This document shows, piece after piece, positions 55,343-64,000 of a stretch of 64,000 nucleotides of DNA. The stretch covers positions 1 through 64,000 of the forward strand of contig WOAB01000721.1 of NCBI GenBank assembly GCA_027886185.1, written 5' to 3'. The position numbers and the translations under genes are program-made. The notes under the pieces were generated by a model. The model was not told the origin of the DNA. It made no database searches and saw only the letters and a program-made list of their open reading frames with translations. This stretch comes from Rheum nobile. Taxonomy: Eukaryota > Streptophyta > Magnoliopsida > Caryophyllales > Polygonaceae. Within the stretch, counting starts at the first letter, position 1; each line of letters starts with the position of its first letter.

Positions 55343-56575
55343 TGATAACAGGAATTTTGTCATTCTAATTCCTACTATGCAAGAAATCCAAACAAAACCT
55401 AAAACGCAGTCTTAGGCAAGTAAGGGTCGATCCACAGGGAAACACAATCTATCGCAGTATGTAAAGTGTATGTCAATTGAAGTAACCAAAGGGGGGGATT
55501 TTGTTTGTTTGTAGAGTAACCAAGCATGCAAAAGTAAGTAAGCAATTAAAGTGCTGAAATCAAGTATGGGGAAGGCACTTAGTCAAACAATATCCACTAA
55601 TCGAATGACAAGTTGATCATAGAAACCACTCAAAATCGCATGCAATGGCAATTCCAATTCCTTTTCAAAAGTATCTAATAGCACAACCAGATACTATTAG
55701 AACTAACTAATTAAACAACCCTGAAACTATCAAGATTCAATTTAACAGCAGCTTTATGGATAGGAATATAGTTGGACACAACCTAGAATAAAACAACCAG
55801 TTTTTACCCTAAGATGCAAATCAATTCTCTTCTGCATAAGATTAGCACAACCAGTTACTAACACGATGCAGTTGCTACTAAGGAATAGATATGCTCAACC
55901 AGTAACAATCTAGACCTAGCAATAGATAAATACCAACAAACCCTAGTTGATCAGACTAGAAATTACCAATATCAATCATAAGATTCAAGCAAGAGAAAAG
56001 ATAAAAGCCAAAGCAATAGATTAAAAGTAAGAAACTTACAACTGAATCAAACGAAGAGCTTCAATGTCTGACTAAGCAAGAGATGCTTAGTTCTTCATAG
56101 CAAGGGAAATACGTAATAAATAAAACTAGGGTTCCGAGATCAGAAAAGAACAAGTCTTCTCAACCCTTAAATACCAAAGGGAATTTAATCTGAAAATAAC
56201 TTAAAATAAAAACAAAACGTAATAAAATAAAATAACTAAAACCGAAAAGGAAAATCGGCTCGGCGCTTCGTCCAACAGCGGCGGCGGCCGCTGCTTTTCC
56301 CACGGCGATCGCCGTAATCGAGGCGGTCGCTGCAATTACACGGCGGTCGCCGTTTCAATGTCGTAGCTGAGGTTCTCCAGGGGGGATTAACGGCGGTCGC
56401 CGTTGTTATGCGGCGGTCGCCGTAATTCTGCTTCTTCATACTTCGCTCCTCAGCTCCAAAAACGCAACTTTCGCGCCTCCTTGCCAAGTCTCCAAATCAT
56501 CACTAGAGCATCCTAAAATACCACTAAAATCATGCCAAAACTCCGTCAATACACGCAACATAATTGTGTGTATCA
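55343..56575 (-). repeat. 3' LTR of Athila-2
   Basis: 1,233 bp with plus-strand ends TGATAACAGG and GTGTGTATCA, that is TGATA...TATCA. The next plus-strand bases AACTCCCCCACAC are the complement of the polypurine tract GTGTGGGGGAGTT. It contains a six-dyad array at 56281-56423. Confidence 0.93.
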
Positions 56576-58219
56576 AACTCCCCCACACTTGAATCTCTAC
56601 TCGTCTCGAGTGGATAGAGAACTACCACCCATCACCAATAAGCACCTAGATCATCAACATGCAAGGAAAGCCCACAACCAAGAGTAACAGCATGTACATG
56701 AAAGCTCAACATCCTTCAACCAACCAATCACAACACAACTACACTCTCAACACCAGCATCATAATCAGCACAACATCAACACAAACATATGCAATATCCA
56801 CAACCTCAACCACAGCAGCCAACTCAATACACATCCAAGCTTAAGGGCAAGCATAATACTTTCCCCAAGCTTATCCCGGTCATCCAAAAATGAAAGTAAC
56901 CACTAGTCCTAACCTCCATCTATGACTCCTTATGTCTCCCTCAATGGCCTACCCGACAATCCTTCTTTGTCTCCTCATCTTATGTCGCCCCGCCGGTAAA
57001 ATGAGATCCTAGAAAACACTCCTTTTCTTTTCACTCATTTTGCCTAGGAGCCCTTTCGGGTTTTCATCCTAGCCACTCATTTCATTTTATCATGGATGGA
57101 CTCACCGCCTCACATCACTCTGAATCCACTTTTGCCCAGGCCTAGTGCCTGTCGGATTACCTGCTTTTTACCTGGACCGCCCTTTCGGGTTTTCAGCCCA
57201 TCCCAGGATTTTTTTTATTTGCCTTTTTTTTTTAAATATACTAGCAATAATAAATACATAATCCACTCCCCCACACTTAAAATAAGCATTGTCCTCAATG
57301 ATATCAGACATAATAACAGAGGAGAAGTGAAGAATGTACCTACTACTGCGGCGGTGGTGGGAAATCGGGATATTGGGAACCCATGAAAAGGTTCCACTGC
57401 CTCATCTGTTCCTCCAAGGCTTGAATGTCCTGGGCCTGCGTCGCGTAGTGATCCCTGGACTCCTGGCGGAAGTCAATGAACTCCTGGTGGTAGGCAGCAA
57501 AGTCCGACTACATAGACTGCTGTCGAGAGTCAATCCCCTGGACCATTTCCCAAGTCTGTCTCTGGGAAGGGGGGGGGCCCATTTTTTTTTTTTTTTTTTT
57601 TGGCTTTTACCCCTGTTTGGTTTTAACGGGTTTCTTTTTATGCCTTTTGCACTCTGTTTAAGGTTTTCTCAGGGTCCATTTTTATTGGATTTTTGACTAT
57701 TTCTCCCCGTTTAAGGTCTTTTCGGGGATTTATTTTCTGTCTTTTGCGCTCCGTTTAGGGTTTTTTTCGGGGCCCTTTTTTTTTTTTGCGAAAATTAAAA
57801 GAAAAGGAAAAAAGAATCGAACCTGAAACGGCGGCGGTCGCCGTGATTAAACGGCGGTCGCCGTCATTTGATGCAAACAGCGTGATCGAGGAGGGGTGAA
57901 ACGGCGGGCGCCGTATGGAGGGAGGCGGTCGCCGTAATTGCGGCGGTCGCCACAATTAAACGGCGGTCACCGTTTTGAAGTCGTAGGCAACCTCCATGGT
58001 GAGCAATTAACGGCGGTCGCCGTAAGTTACGCGGCGGTCGCCGTGAACACCTTCTTCGATTTTTCACGTTTCTGCAGGTGAGTTCGACACAGAAATACAG
58101 AAACAAAAGGGAAATAACTAGAATTGACTAAGGGAAAGGAAAAGAAATTACCTAATCATCGGGTTGCCTCCCGAGAAGCGCCGTAGTTAACGTCGTGGCT
58201 CGACTCAGTGTAGGTTCAA
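56576..58219 (-). other. Athila-2 3' internal region with remnant of the downstream ORF
   Basis: Adjacent to the LTR is the same conserved block as in Athila-1 (CTTTCGGGTTTTCATCCTAGCC at about 57052 and CCGCCCTTTCGGGTTTTCAG at about 57177). On minus at about 57570-57345 there is a short frame ending FMGSQYPDFPPPPQ that corresponds to the C-terminus of the Athila downstream ORF. The rest of that ORF is missing; instead there are G and T homopolymers (57569-57601), four degenerate GTTTAAGG.TTTTTCGGGG repeats (about 57611-57780) and an eight-dyad array (57831-58044). Confidence 0.75.
57831..58044. repeat. Eight-dyad array in the Athila-2 internal region
   Basis: Dyads of the type (A/G)CGGCGGTCGCCGT start at 57831, 57851, 57901, 57922, 57940, 57960, 58010 and 58031 (steps 20, 50, 21, 18, 20, 50, 21). 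The last six have nearly the same steps as the LTR array at 56281-56423 (21, 18, 20, 50, 20). Confidence 0.95.
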
Positions 58220-61015
58220 TCACATTTCAGCTTCGGGTTCCTTCAGGAACGCCTCCTCAATGGTGTCTTTGGTGAAGCCTTCATGGTATTTCTTTATCCT
58301 CTGCCCATTCACCTTGAACAAAGTCTGTGATGTCGAGTCAAACAGCTCTACGGCACCATGTGGGAAGACTTTGGTCACATAATATGGTCCTACCCAGCGC
58401 GATCTCAGCTTGCTTGGGAAAAGTCTAAGGCGTGACTGGAATAAGAGGACTTTGTCTCCAACCTTGAAGTCCTTCCTCAGTATGATCTTGTCATGCCATG
58501 CCTTAGTCCTTTCCTTGTAGTGAATGGCATTGTCATAAGCCTCGATCCTGGCCTCCTCCAACTCTTGTAGTTGGAGCTTTCTAAGCACTCCAGCCTCATC
58601 CATCTGCAAGCTGCAATTCTTTACAGCCCAATATGCCTTGTGCTCTAGCTCCACTGGAAGGTGACAAGCCTTACCAAACACCAACCGAAAGGGTGACATA
58701 CCAATTGGTGTTTTGTAAGTTGTCCTGTATGCCCAGAGTGCGTCATCAAGCCTCAAACTCCAGTCTTTTCTATTGGGAGACACCGTCTTCTCCAAGATGG
58801 ACTTTATCTCCCGGTTGGACACTTCAGCTTGCCCATTCGTTTGAGGGTGATAGGCGGTAGAAACTCGCTGCGTGACATGATATTTCTTTAACAGCGCAGT
58901 AATTGTCCTGTTGCAGAAGTGAGTTCCTCTATCACTGATGGGAGCCTTTGGCACTCCAAACCTGGTAAATATGTGGAACTTCAAGAATTCTGCAACAACT
59001 TTAGCATCATCAGTCCTGGTGGCCTTCGCTTCTACCCACTTGGAAACGTAGTCCACCGCAAGCAAAATATATATGTTACCGCAAGAGGATGGAAACGGTC
59101 CCATGAAGTCAATACCCCAAACATCAAAGATTTCACAGAAAATCAACCCTGTTTGTGGCATCTCATCCCTCTGAGATATATTTCCAACCCGTTGACACTT
59201 GTCACATGATTTGCAGTGGTTATGCGCATCCTTGAAGATGGAAGGCCACCAAAATCCTGCTTCAAGTACCTTTCTTGCGGTTCGTTGTACCCCAAAGTGT
59301 CCACCACATGCCTCAGAATGACAAAAAGTAAGGAGACAATTTACCTCATTTTCTGGGATACACCTACGAATTACCTGGTCAGAACAATGTTTCCATAGGT
59401 AGGGGTCGTCCCAGACAAAAAATCTGGCTGAACTGCGCAGCCTGTCCCTCTGAGCCTTGTTGAAGGGTGGAGGAAAGTCACCCGTGGTGAGAAAATTCAC
59501 CAAATCAGCATACCAAGGCTCTACAGTAGTGAGCCGGAATAGAGACTCATCAGGGAATCTCGTCTGAATCCGGGGTTGTGGGGTGTTATCTTCCTGGACA
59601 ATTCGGCTGAGGTGGTCAGCAACAAGATTCTCAGCACCCTTCTTGTCCTTGATCTCCACATCAAATTCGCTGAGTAATAGGATCCACCGGATCAGCCTTG
59701 GCTTGGCTTCCTTCTTCGTCATGAGGTAGCGCAGAGCAGCATGGTCGGAGTAGACAAAGACCTTTGTACCAAGCAGGTACTGCTTGAACTTCTCAAGGGC
59801 AAACACTACTGCCAGCATCTCCTTCTCTGTGGTGGAGTAGTTCCTCTGCACACCATTTAGTGTCATAGATGCATACTGGATCACATGGGATGCTCTTCCA
59901 TCTTTTTGGCCCAACACAGCCCCCACAGCATAGTCACTGGCGTCGCACATGATCTCAAAGGGCTTAGACCAGTCAGGCGCCTGGATGATTGGGGCACTTG
60001 TCAAGCGAGCCTTCAGTTCATCAAAGGCTGCCCGACACTCAGCTGTAAACTCAAATCCAATCTCCTTCTTCAGCAGGTCACATAGAGGTGATGAGATCTT
60101 GGAAAAATCTTTAATGAACCTGCGATAGAAACCTGCATGGCCCAGAAAAGAACGAACTTCGCGAACATTAGTAGGATAGGGCAAAGACTGAATTACTTCA
60201 ATCTTTGCCTTATCGACCTCAATACCCCTAGACGACACAATATGACCCAAAACAATGCCCTGCTCAACCATAAAGTGACACTTCTCAGAATTCAGCACTA
60301 AATTGGTGTCAACACACCTTGCAAGCACAAGTGATAGATGGTGCAAGCATGCATCAAAGTCATCTCCATACACAGTAAAATCATCCATGAATACCTCTAT
60401 GAAGTTCTCAATGTACTCAGAAAATATGCTTACCATACACCGTTGAAAGGTATCTGGAGCATTGCACAATCCAAATGGCATCCTGCGATAGGCAAAAGTG
60501 CCAAAGGGACAAGTGAATGTCGTCTTCGCTTGGTCTTCAGGTGCAATGGCTATCTGGAAATAGCCTGAGTATCCATCCAGGAAGCAGTAGAATGCACGAC
60601 CTGACAGTCTCTCGAGCATCTGGTCAATGAATGGTAGAGGGAAGTGGTCCTTCCTGGTCACCGCGTTCAGCTTGCGGTAATCAATGCACACCCTGTAGCC
60701 TGTCTGCAGTCGTGTAGGGACTAACTCTCCATGTTGGTTTTCCACAACTGTGATCCCTCCTTTCTTTGGGATGACCTGCGTAGGACTAACCCACTTACTG
60801 TCAGAAATAGGAAATATCATACCTGTCTGCAGAAGCTTCAGAACTTCCTTCTTGACAACATCCATCATAGGTGGATTCAGACACCTCTGGGGTTGTCGCG
60901 AAGGCTTCTCTTCGCCTTCTAGCAGAATTCGGTGCATGCATGTGGTGGGGCTGATTCCCTTGATGTCAGCAATGGTCCAACCAATTGCCGTCTTGTGTTC
61001 CTTGAGAACCACCAC
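58220..61015 (-). CDS. Athila-2 pol: reverse transcriptase, RNase H, integrase
   Basis: A 931-residue open frame. Reverse transcriptase: CMHRILLEGEEKPSRQPQRC, WVSPTQVIPKKGGITVV, FLDGYSGYFQIAI, MPFGLCNAPDTFQRCM and catalytic FMDDFTVYG. RNase H: IMCDASDYAVGAVLGQKDG, STTEKEMLAVVFAL and YSDHAALRYLM. Integrase: the His pair in CHSEACGGHFG, CKSCDKCQRVGNI, WGIDFMGPFPSS, ISDRGTHFCN and TAYHPQTNGQAEVS, then WVGPYYVTKVFPHGAVELF, ending FLKEPEAEM. All catalytic acids look intact. The frame has no initiator of its own; the first residues overlap the end of gag-protease in another frame, so expression would need the one-base shift near 61015 to be overcome. Functional capacity is uncertain but this is the best-preserved polymerase in the window. 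Confidence 0.93.
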   Translation of the reverse strand: MVVLKEHKTAIGWTIADIKGISPTTCMHRILLEGEEKPSRQPQRCLNPPMMDVVKKEVLKLLQTGMIFPISDSKWVSPTQVIPKKGGITVVENQHGELVPTRLQTGYRVCIDYRKLNAVTRKDHFPLPFIDQMLERLSGRAFYCFLDGYSGYFQIAIAPEDQAKTTFTCPFGTFAYRRMPFGLCNAPDTFQRCMVSIFSEYIENFIEVFMDDFTVYGDDFDACLHHLSLVLARCVDTNLVLNSEKCHFMVEQGIVLGHIVSSRGIEVDKAKIEVIQSLPYPTNVREVRSFLGHAGFYRRFIKDFSKISSPLCDLLKKEIGFEFTAECRAAFDELKARLTSAPIIQAPDWSKPFEIMCDASDYAVGAVLGQKDGRASHVIQYASMTLNGVQRNYSTTEKEMLAVVFALEKFKQYLLGTKVFVYSDHAALRYLMTKKEAKPRLIRWILLLSEFDVEIKDKKGAENLVADHLSRIVQEDNTPQPRIQTRFPDESLFRLTTVEPWYADLVNFLTTGDFPPPFNKAQRDRLRSSARFFVWDDPYLWKHCSDQVIRRCIPENEVNCLLTFCHSEACGGHFGVQRTARKVLEAGFWWPSIFKDAHNHCKSCDKCQRVGNISQRDEMPQTGLIFCEIFDVWGIDFMGPFPSSCGNIYILLAVDYVSKWVEAKATRTDDAKVVAEFLKFHIFTRFGVPKAPISDRGTHFCNRTITALLKKYHVTQRVSTAYHPQTNGQAEVSNREIKSILEKTVSPNRKDWSLRLDDALWAYRTTYKTPIGMSPFRLVFGKACHLPVELEHKAYWAVKNCSLQMDEAGVLRKLQLQELEEARIEAYDNAIHYKERTKAWHDKIILRKDFKVGDKVLLFQSRLRLFPSKLRSRWVGPYYVTKVFPHGAVELFDSTSQTLFKVNGQRIKKYHEGFTKDTIEEAFLKEPEAEM

Positions 61016-63801
61016 AACTTGTCTTCTTGTTCCTTGGTGAGCTTGTTAGAGATGATCACTGGCAAGGTCTCCTCGTCTCCAAGAAAGACATACTTGAGGT
61101 GCTCGGGAAGTTGCTTCAACTCAATCACTGGTGCCTGCACAATAGAGGGTAAAAGTTTCTCGCCAGGCAGGGTTAGTGGCAGAGGTGCTTTACCTGGTAG
61201 CTCAGTAGGACGCTTATAGTAAGCATCCAACTCATTGACAACTTCCTGCACGTTAGCAGATAGAGTAAAATCTAAACTAGAATCAACAATCATGGATTGC
61301 ATAGAATCTAATTGGTCATCATCAAAGACATCTTGTACTACAGGCTCAAGCACATCAATAGCACACAAAGAGTGATCATCAGCAGGATATTTCATGGCTT
61401 CATATATGTTATAATTAATAGCCTGGCCATCAAACTCCATAGTTAAAGAACCTGTGCTCACATTGATCTTAGTATTAGCAGTTTTGAGGAAAGGTCTCCC
61501 TAACAGAATAGGGGCTGCATGCTTGTCATGTTCCATATTGAGCACATAGAAATCAGCAGGGAACGTAAGATCACCAACCATAACCAAGACATCCTCCACA
61601 ATCCCTATAGGACGCACACTAGACCTATCAGCCAATTGAATGGAAATATTAGTTGCATGCAAAGGTCCTAATCGCAAGGATTCACAGAGAGAGGAAGGTA
61701 AAACATTGATAGAAGCACCCAAATCCAGCATAGCCTTATTAAACTTGGTTCCTCCAATGGTGATAGGGATAGTAAACATACCTGGGTCACCACACTTTTT
61801 GGGTAAGCATTTTTGAAACACAGCAGAGACATGTTCGCTTACCTTTACCTTCTTCTTGCTATTCCTGTCTTGGTTCCTTTTTGTGGTGCACATCTGCTTC
61901 AAGAATTTGGCATAACGGGGGACGGACTTGATCAGATTGAGAAGAGGTATGTTGACCTCGACGTTCCTGAACATCTCGAACATGTCCTTGTCCTGCGCAA
62001 GTGGCTTGGTGCGCTTCAGAGCAGATGGGAAGGGCGCAACCGGCTTCCACTCAGGAAAAATCGGAGAGTCAGACTTCTTTTCAGCCTCAGCTTCGACTCC
62101 AGATGAACGGCGGGCGCCGCAATTTTCACGGCGTTCGCCGTGATTTTCTTCGGATAAGTCGAGAGCTACTTCAGTTTCGCGGCGGGCGTCGTAAGTTTCG
62201 CGGCGGTCGCCGTGGACATCATCAGAAACTTCGGAAATTGGAACACCGTCACGGCGGCCGCCGCAATTGATACGGCGGTCGCCGTTGTTTTCATCACAAA
62301 AGTCGAGAGCAGACTCCTCCTGACGGCGGGCGCCGTAGTCGTCACGGCGGTCGCCGTCACTGTTCTTGGCCAAATCCTCAGTTTCTTCCTCGTTAATCTC
62401 AGAATTATTTTCCCCAAGCTTCTTCCCACTTCTCAAAGTCACAGCACTGACATTTCGAATGTTTGGGTTCACCTCAGTTTGAGACGGGAGTTTACCGGAA
62501 TCCCTGGCATCCAGTTTATTCACCACTTGAGAAATCTGACCAAACTGTCTTTCCAGATTCTGGATGCTGGACTGTGTATGCTCCTGGAATTCCTTTTGAT
62601 TCTTGCTCATTTGGACAACATTCGCAGTCAATGTTTTCATCATGTCCTCCATGGATGATGAAGGATTCGAGCTCTGCCCTTGGGGTCTCGGTACATAGGG
62701 TTGTCTAGACTGTTGTGGGTTACCCTGTTGTTGCGTTTGACCTTGATCCTGTTCCGGGTCTCTCCATCTGAAGTTGGGATGGTTCCTCCAGCCAGGATTG
62801 TATGTACTAGAATAGGGATCATTCCTGGGCCGCTGCTGATATCCTCCTACTGCATTCACCTCCTCTTGCATAGTAGGAATTGCATCAGTAGGGTGTAGGT
62901 CGTCATGACAGATCTCGCAGGCCTTAACCTGTTGAGGCGTACCCTTCAGCTTCAGACGCCTCACCTCCTCTCGCAGCAAATCAAAATCAGCTTGATCATA
63001 CTTAGACTGAGAGCTTGCAGCAACCAAGCTTTGAGAGCCTCTCCCACTATATTGTCTCGCATCATCAGCTAGAGTGGCAAATATCTCCAGGGCCTCTTCA
63101 TAGGTCCTTTTCAGAATATTACCGCCATAAGAGGAATTCACCATCCGACGGTCATCTTCACGGAGTCCTCCATGCAGATAAAGAACAAGATCATGCTTTT
63201 CATACCCATGGTAGGGGCAGCTCTTCACTAGCTTCTTGAAGCGCTCATAATACTCATAGAGGGACTCATTAGACTGCTGCTCAATGTTGCATATCTTCTT
63301 CTTCAGCTGTGTATATTTGATTGCTGGGAAGTACTTGTCTAGGAAAACTTTCTTCAGGGCAGTCCAGGTGGTGATGCTTCCTGGGGCCAAAGTATGGTAC
63401 CAGTCTTTCGCAGAGTCCTTCAGTGAGAAGGAGAAAACTCTAAGCTTCATCTGATCTTCAGTGATCTCAGATGGCCTCATACTGGTGCAGACCTCAACGA
63501 ACTCATCCAAATGTTGAATAGGGTCTTCAAGGGGAGTTCCGCTGAATTTCGGGAGTAAGTGAACTACTCTTGTCTTAAGCTCAAATTTTACTCCTGCACC
63601 AAGAGCGGGAAATTCCACAACACGAGTTGGTTGGTCTAAGTTGGGAGCCATCAAGGACTCAAGAGTAACACGTTGATCAGCCATCGTATCAGTATCCTGC
63701 AGTAATGCACGCGCAGCCCTGATAGCCTGGTGAAAAGTCCTTTCGATCTCTGGATCAAAATCAAAAAGTGGAGTATTAGTAACACGGGTGGTGTGAACCA
63801 T
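60919..63801 (-). CDS. Athila-2 gag and protease, with an internal 24-residue repeat
   Basis: 960 residues from MVHTTRVTNTPLFDFDPEIE. Capsid part: VVHLLPKFSGTPLEDPIQHL, MKLRVFSFSLKDSAKDWYHT, FLDKYFPAIKYTQLKKKICN and SLYEYYERFKKLVKSCPYHG. A degenerate knuckle, CEICHDDLHPTDA, has Ala where the last Cys is expected. Near residues 480-577 there are four 24-residue units each with a GDRR (or GERR) box and an ARR or GRR box, encoded by the dyad array at 62107-62357. Protease: FNKAMLDLGASINVLPSSLC and ADFYVLNMEHDKHAAPILLG. The frame runs past the expected gag-pol junction (KLTKEQEDKL) into about 30 out-of-frame residues. Start chosen because it is the first Met after the primer site and leader. Confidence 0.93.
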   Translation of the reverse strand: MVHTTRVTNTPLFDFDPEIERTFHQAIRAARALLQDTDTMADQRVTLESLMAPNLDQPTRVVEFPALGAGVKFELKTRVVHLLPKFSGTPLEDPIQHLDEFVEVCTSMRPSEITEDQMKLRVFSFSLKDSAKDWYHTLAPGSITTWTALKKVFLDKYFPAIKYTQLKKKICNIEQQSNESLYEYYERFKKLVKSCPYHGYEKHDLVLYLHGGLREDDRRMVNSSYGGNILKRTYEEALEIFATLADDARQYSGRGSQSLVAASSQSKYDQADFDLLREEVRRLKLKGTPQQVKACEICHDDLHPTDAIPTMQEEVNAVGGYQQRPRNDPYSSTYNPGWRNHPNFRWRDPEQDQGQTQQQGNPQQSRQPYVPRPQGQSSNPSSSMEDMMKTLTANVVQMSKNQKEFQEHTQSSIQNLERQFGQISQVVNKLDARDSGKLPSQTEVNPNIRNVSAVTLRSGKKLGENNSEINEEETEDLAKNSDGDRRDDYGARRQEESALDFCDENNGDRRINCGGRRDGVPISEVSDDVHGDRRETYDARRETEVALDLSEENHGERRENCGARRSSGVEAEAEKKSDSPIFPEWKPVAPFPSALKRTKPLAQDKDMFEMFRNVEVNIPLLNLIKSVPRYAKFLKQMCTTKRNQDRNSKKKVKVSEHVSAVFQKCLPKKCGDPGMFTIPITIGGTKFNKAMLDLGASINVLPSSLCESLRLGPLHATNISIQLADRSSVRPIGIVEDVLVMVGDLTFPADFYVLNMEHDKHAAPILLGRPFLKTANTKINVSTGSLTMEFDGQAINYNIYEAMKYPADDHSLCAIDVLEPVVQDVFDDDQLDSMQSMIVDSSLDFTLSANVQEVVNELDAYYKRPTELPGKAPLPLTLPGEKLLPSIVQAPVIELKQLPEHLKYVFLGDEETLPVIISNKLTKEQEDKLWWFSRNTRRQLVGPLLTSRESAPPHACTEFC
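62107..62357. repeat. Eight-dyad array inside the Athila-2 gag ORF (72-bp period)
   Basis: Dyads start at 62107, 62128, 62179, 62200, 62251, 62272, 62323 and 62344: four pairs, 21 bp within each pair and 72 bp from pair to pair. Both numbers are multiples of three, so the array stays in frame. Confidence 0.97.
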
Positions 63802-63860
63802 AAGAGAGGTTCACACCAAAATTGGCACACAAATCATACACACAAGATAGAATTGTATAT

Positions 63861-63878
63861 TCCCCGGCAACGGCGCCA
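63861..63878 (-). other. Primer-binding site, Athila-2
   Basis: On minus TGGCGCCGTTGCCGGGGA lies three bases from the LTR end; a primer-site sequence typical of Athila elements. I do not assign the tRNA. Confidence 0.88.
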
Positions 63879-63881
63879 ATT

Positions 63882-64000
63882 TGATAACAGTAATTTTGTC
63901 GTTCTAATTCCTACTATGCAAGAAATCCAAACAAAACCTAAAACGCAGTCTTAGGCAAGTAAGGGTCGATCCACAGGGAAACACAATCTATCGCAGTATG
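63882..64000 (-). repeat. 5' LTR of Athila-2, partial
   Basis: Begins TGATAACAGTAATTTTGTCG on plus and matches 55343-55461 with two differences (positions 10 and 20 of the LTR). The remainder lies outside the window. Confidence 0.95.

Larger units (their letters stand above)
55343..64000 (-). mobile_element. Athila-2 (Ty3/gypsy, Athila lineage), nearly complete, right end outside window
   Basis: The youngest member of the nest by position, inserted into the chromodomain of chromovirus 2. On minus, from right: 5' LTR (63882 onward), primer site 63878-63861, gag-protease 63801-60919, polymerase 61015-58220, a 3' internal region with remnants of the downstream ORF, and 3' LTR 56575-55343. The left flanking pentamer is atatg. 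Over the 119 bp visible of the right LTR I count two differences from the left LTR. Only one frameshift, at the gag-pol border, interrupts gag-pol. Confidence 0.94.

Overview
The window is plant nuclear DNA, almost certainly from a eudicot. It holds plant-type Ty3/gypsy lineages (Athila, Tat, Tekay-type chromovirus), a plant L1-type LINE with an RNase H domain, a TRIM, and a broken copy of CLASSY, a plant-only SNF2 gene. I see no intact host gene, rRNA, tRNA gene or CRISPR array. A finer taxonomic call is not supported by what I can read.

Layout. 1-3702: LINE copy 1, entering from the left edge and ending in poly(A). 3821-4699 (-): fragment of a FAR1-domain/MULE-type transposase. 5939-6137: five copies of a CpG-rich dyad. 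7155-12781 (-): a CLASSY-like pseudogene, split by an intron that holds a TRIM with a MITE nested inside it. 14393-16010: a 5'-truncated second LINE copy. 16991-22781: AT-rich LTR-like remnants interrupted by a probable solo LTR (19455-21334).

From 22782 to the right edge the window is one stack of nested LTR retrotransposons. Chromovirus 1 (-, 22782-28640) is oldest; its 5' LTR is split by Athila-1 (-, from 28643). Athila-1 is itself split twice: by a complete Tat-lineage element (31245-41029, two 673-bp LTRs, TSD tatac) inside its downstream ORF, and by chromovirus 2 (+, from 46581) inside its gag. Chromovirus 2 is split at its chromodomain by Athila-2 (-, 55343 to beyond 64000). All of these elements carry stops or frameshifts; Athila-2 is the least damaged.

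The most unusual signal is a set of short CpG-rich dyads in phased arrays. In Athila-2 the word ACGGCGGTCGCCGT (read on +) recurs in the LTR and in the 3' internal region with nearly the same start-to-start spacing (21, 18, 20, 50, 20-21 bp). It recurs again inside gag as four 72-bp units. Chromovirus 2, from a different lineage, carries the same word in its LTR at 18-21 bp steps. Athila-1 has arrays at the corresponding places with similar steps but a different word (CACCGC, 3 bases, GCGGTG), and has one inside pol. Conserved spacing with an exchanged word, across LTR, untranslated and coding positions, is not explained by ordinary retrotransposon anatomy. I read it as candidate binding-site arrays with changing specificity, or as an unusual homogenisation process. 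Other points of note are an antisense, apparently intron-containing ORF in the Tat element, a conserved acidic ORF before gag in both chromovirus copies, and the decay of a gene of the RNA-directed DNA methylation pathway among transposons.
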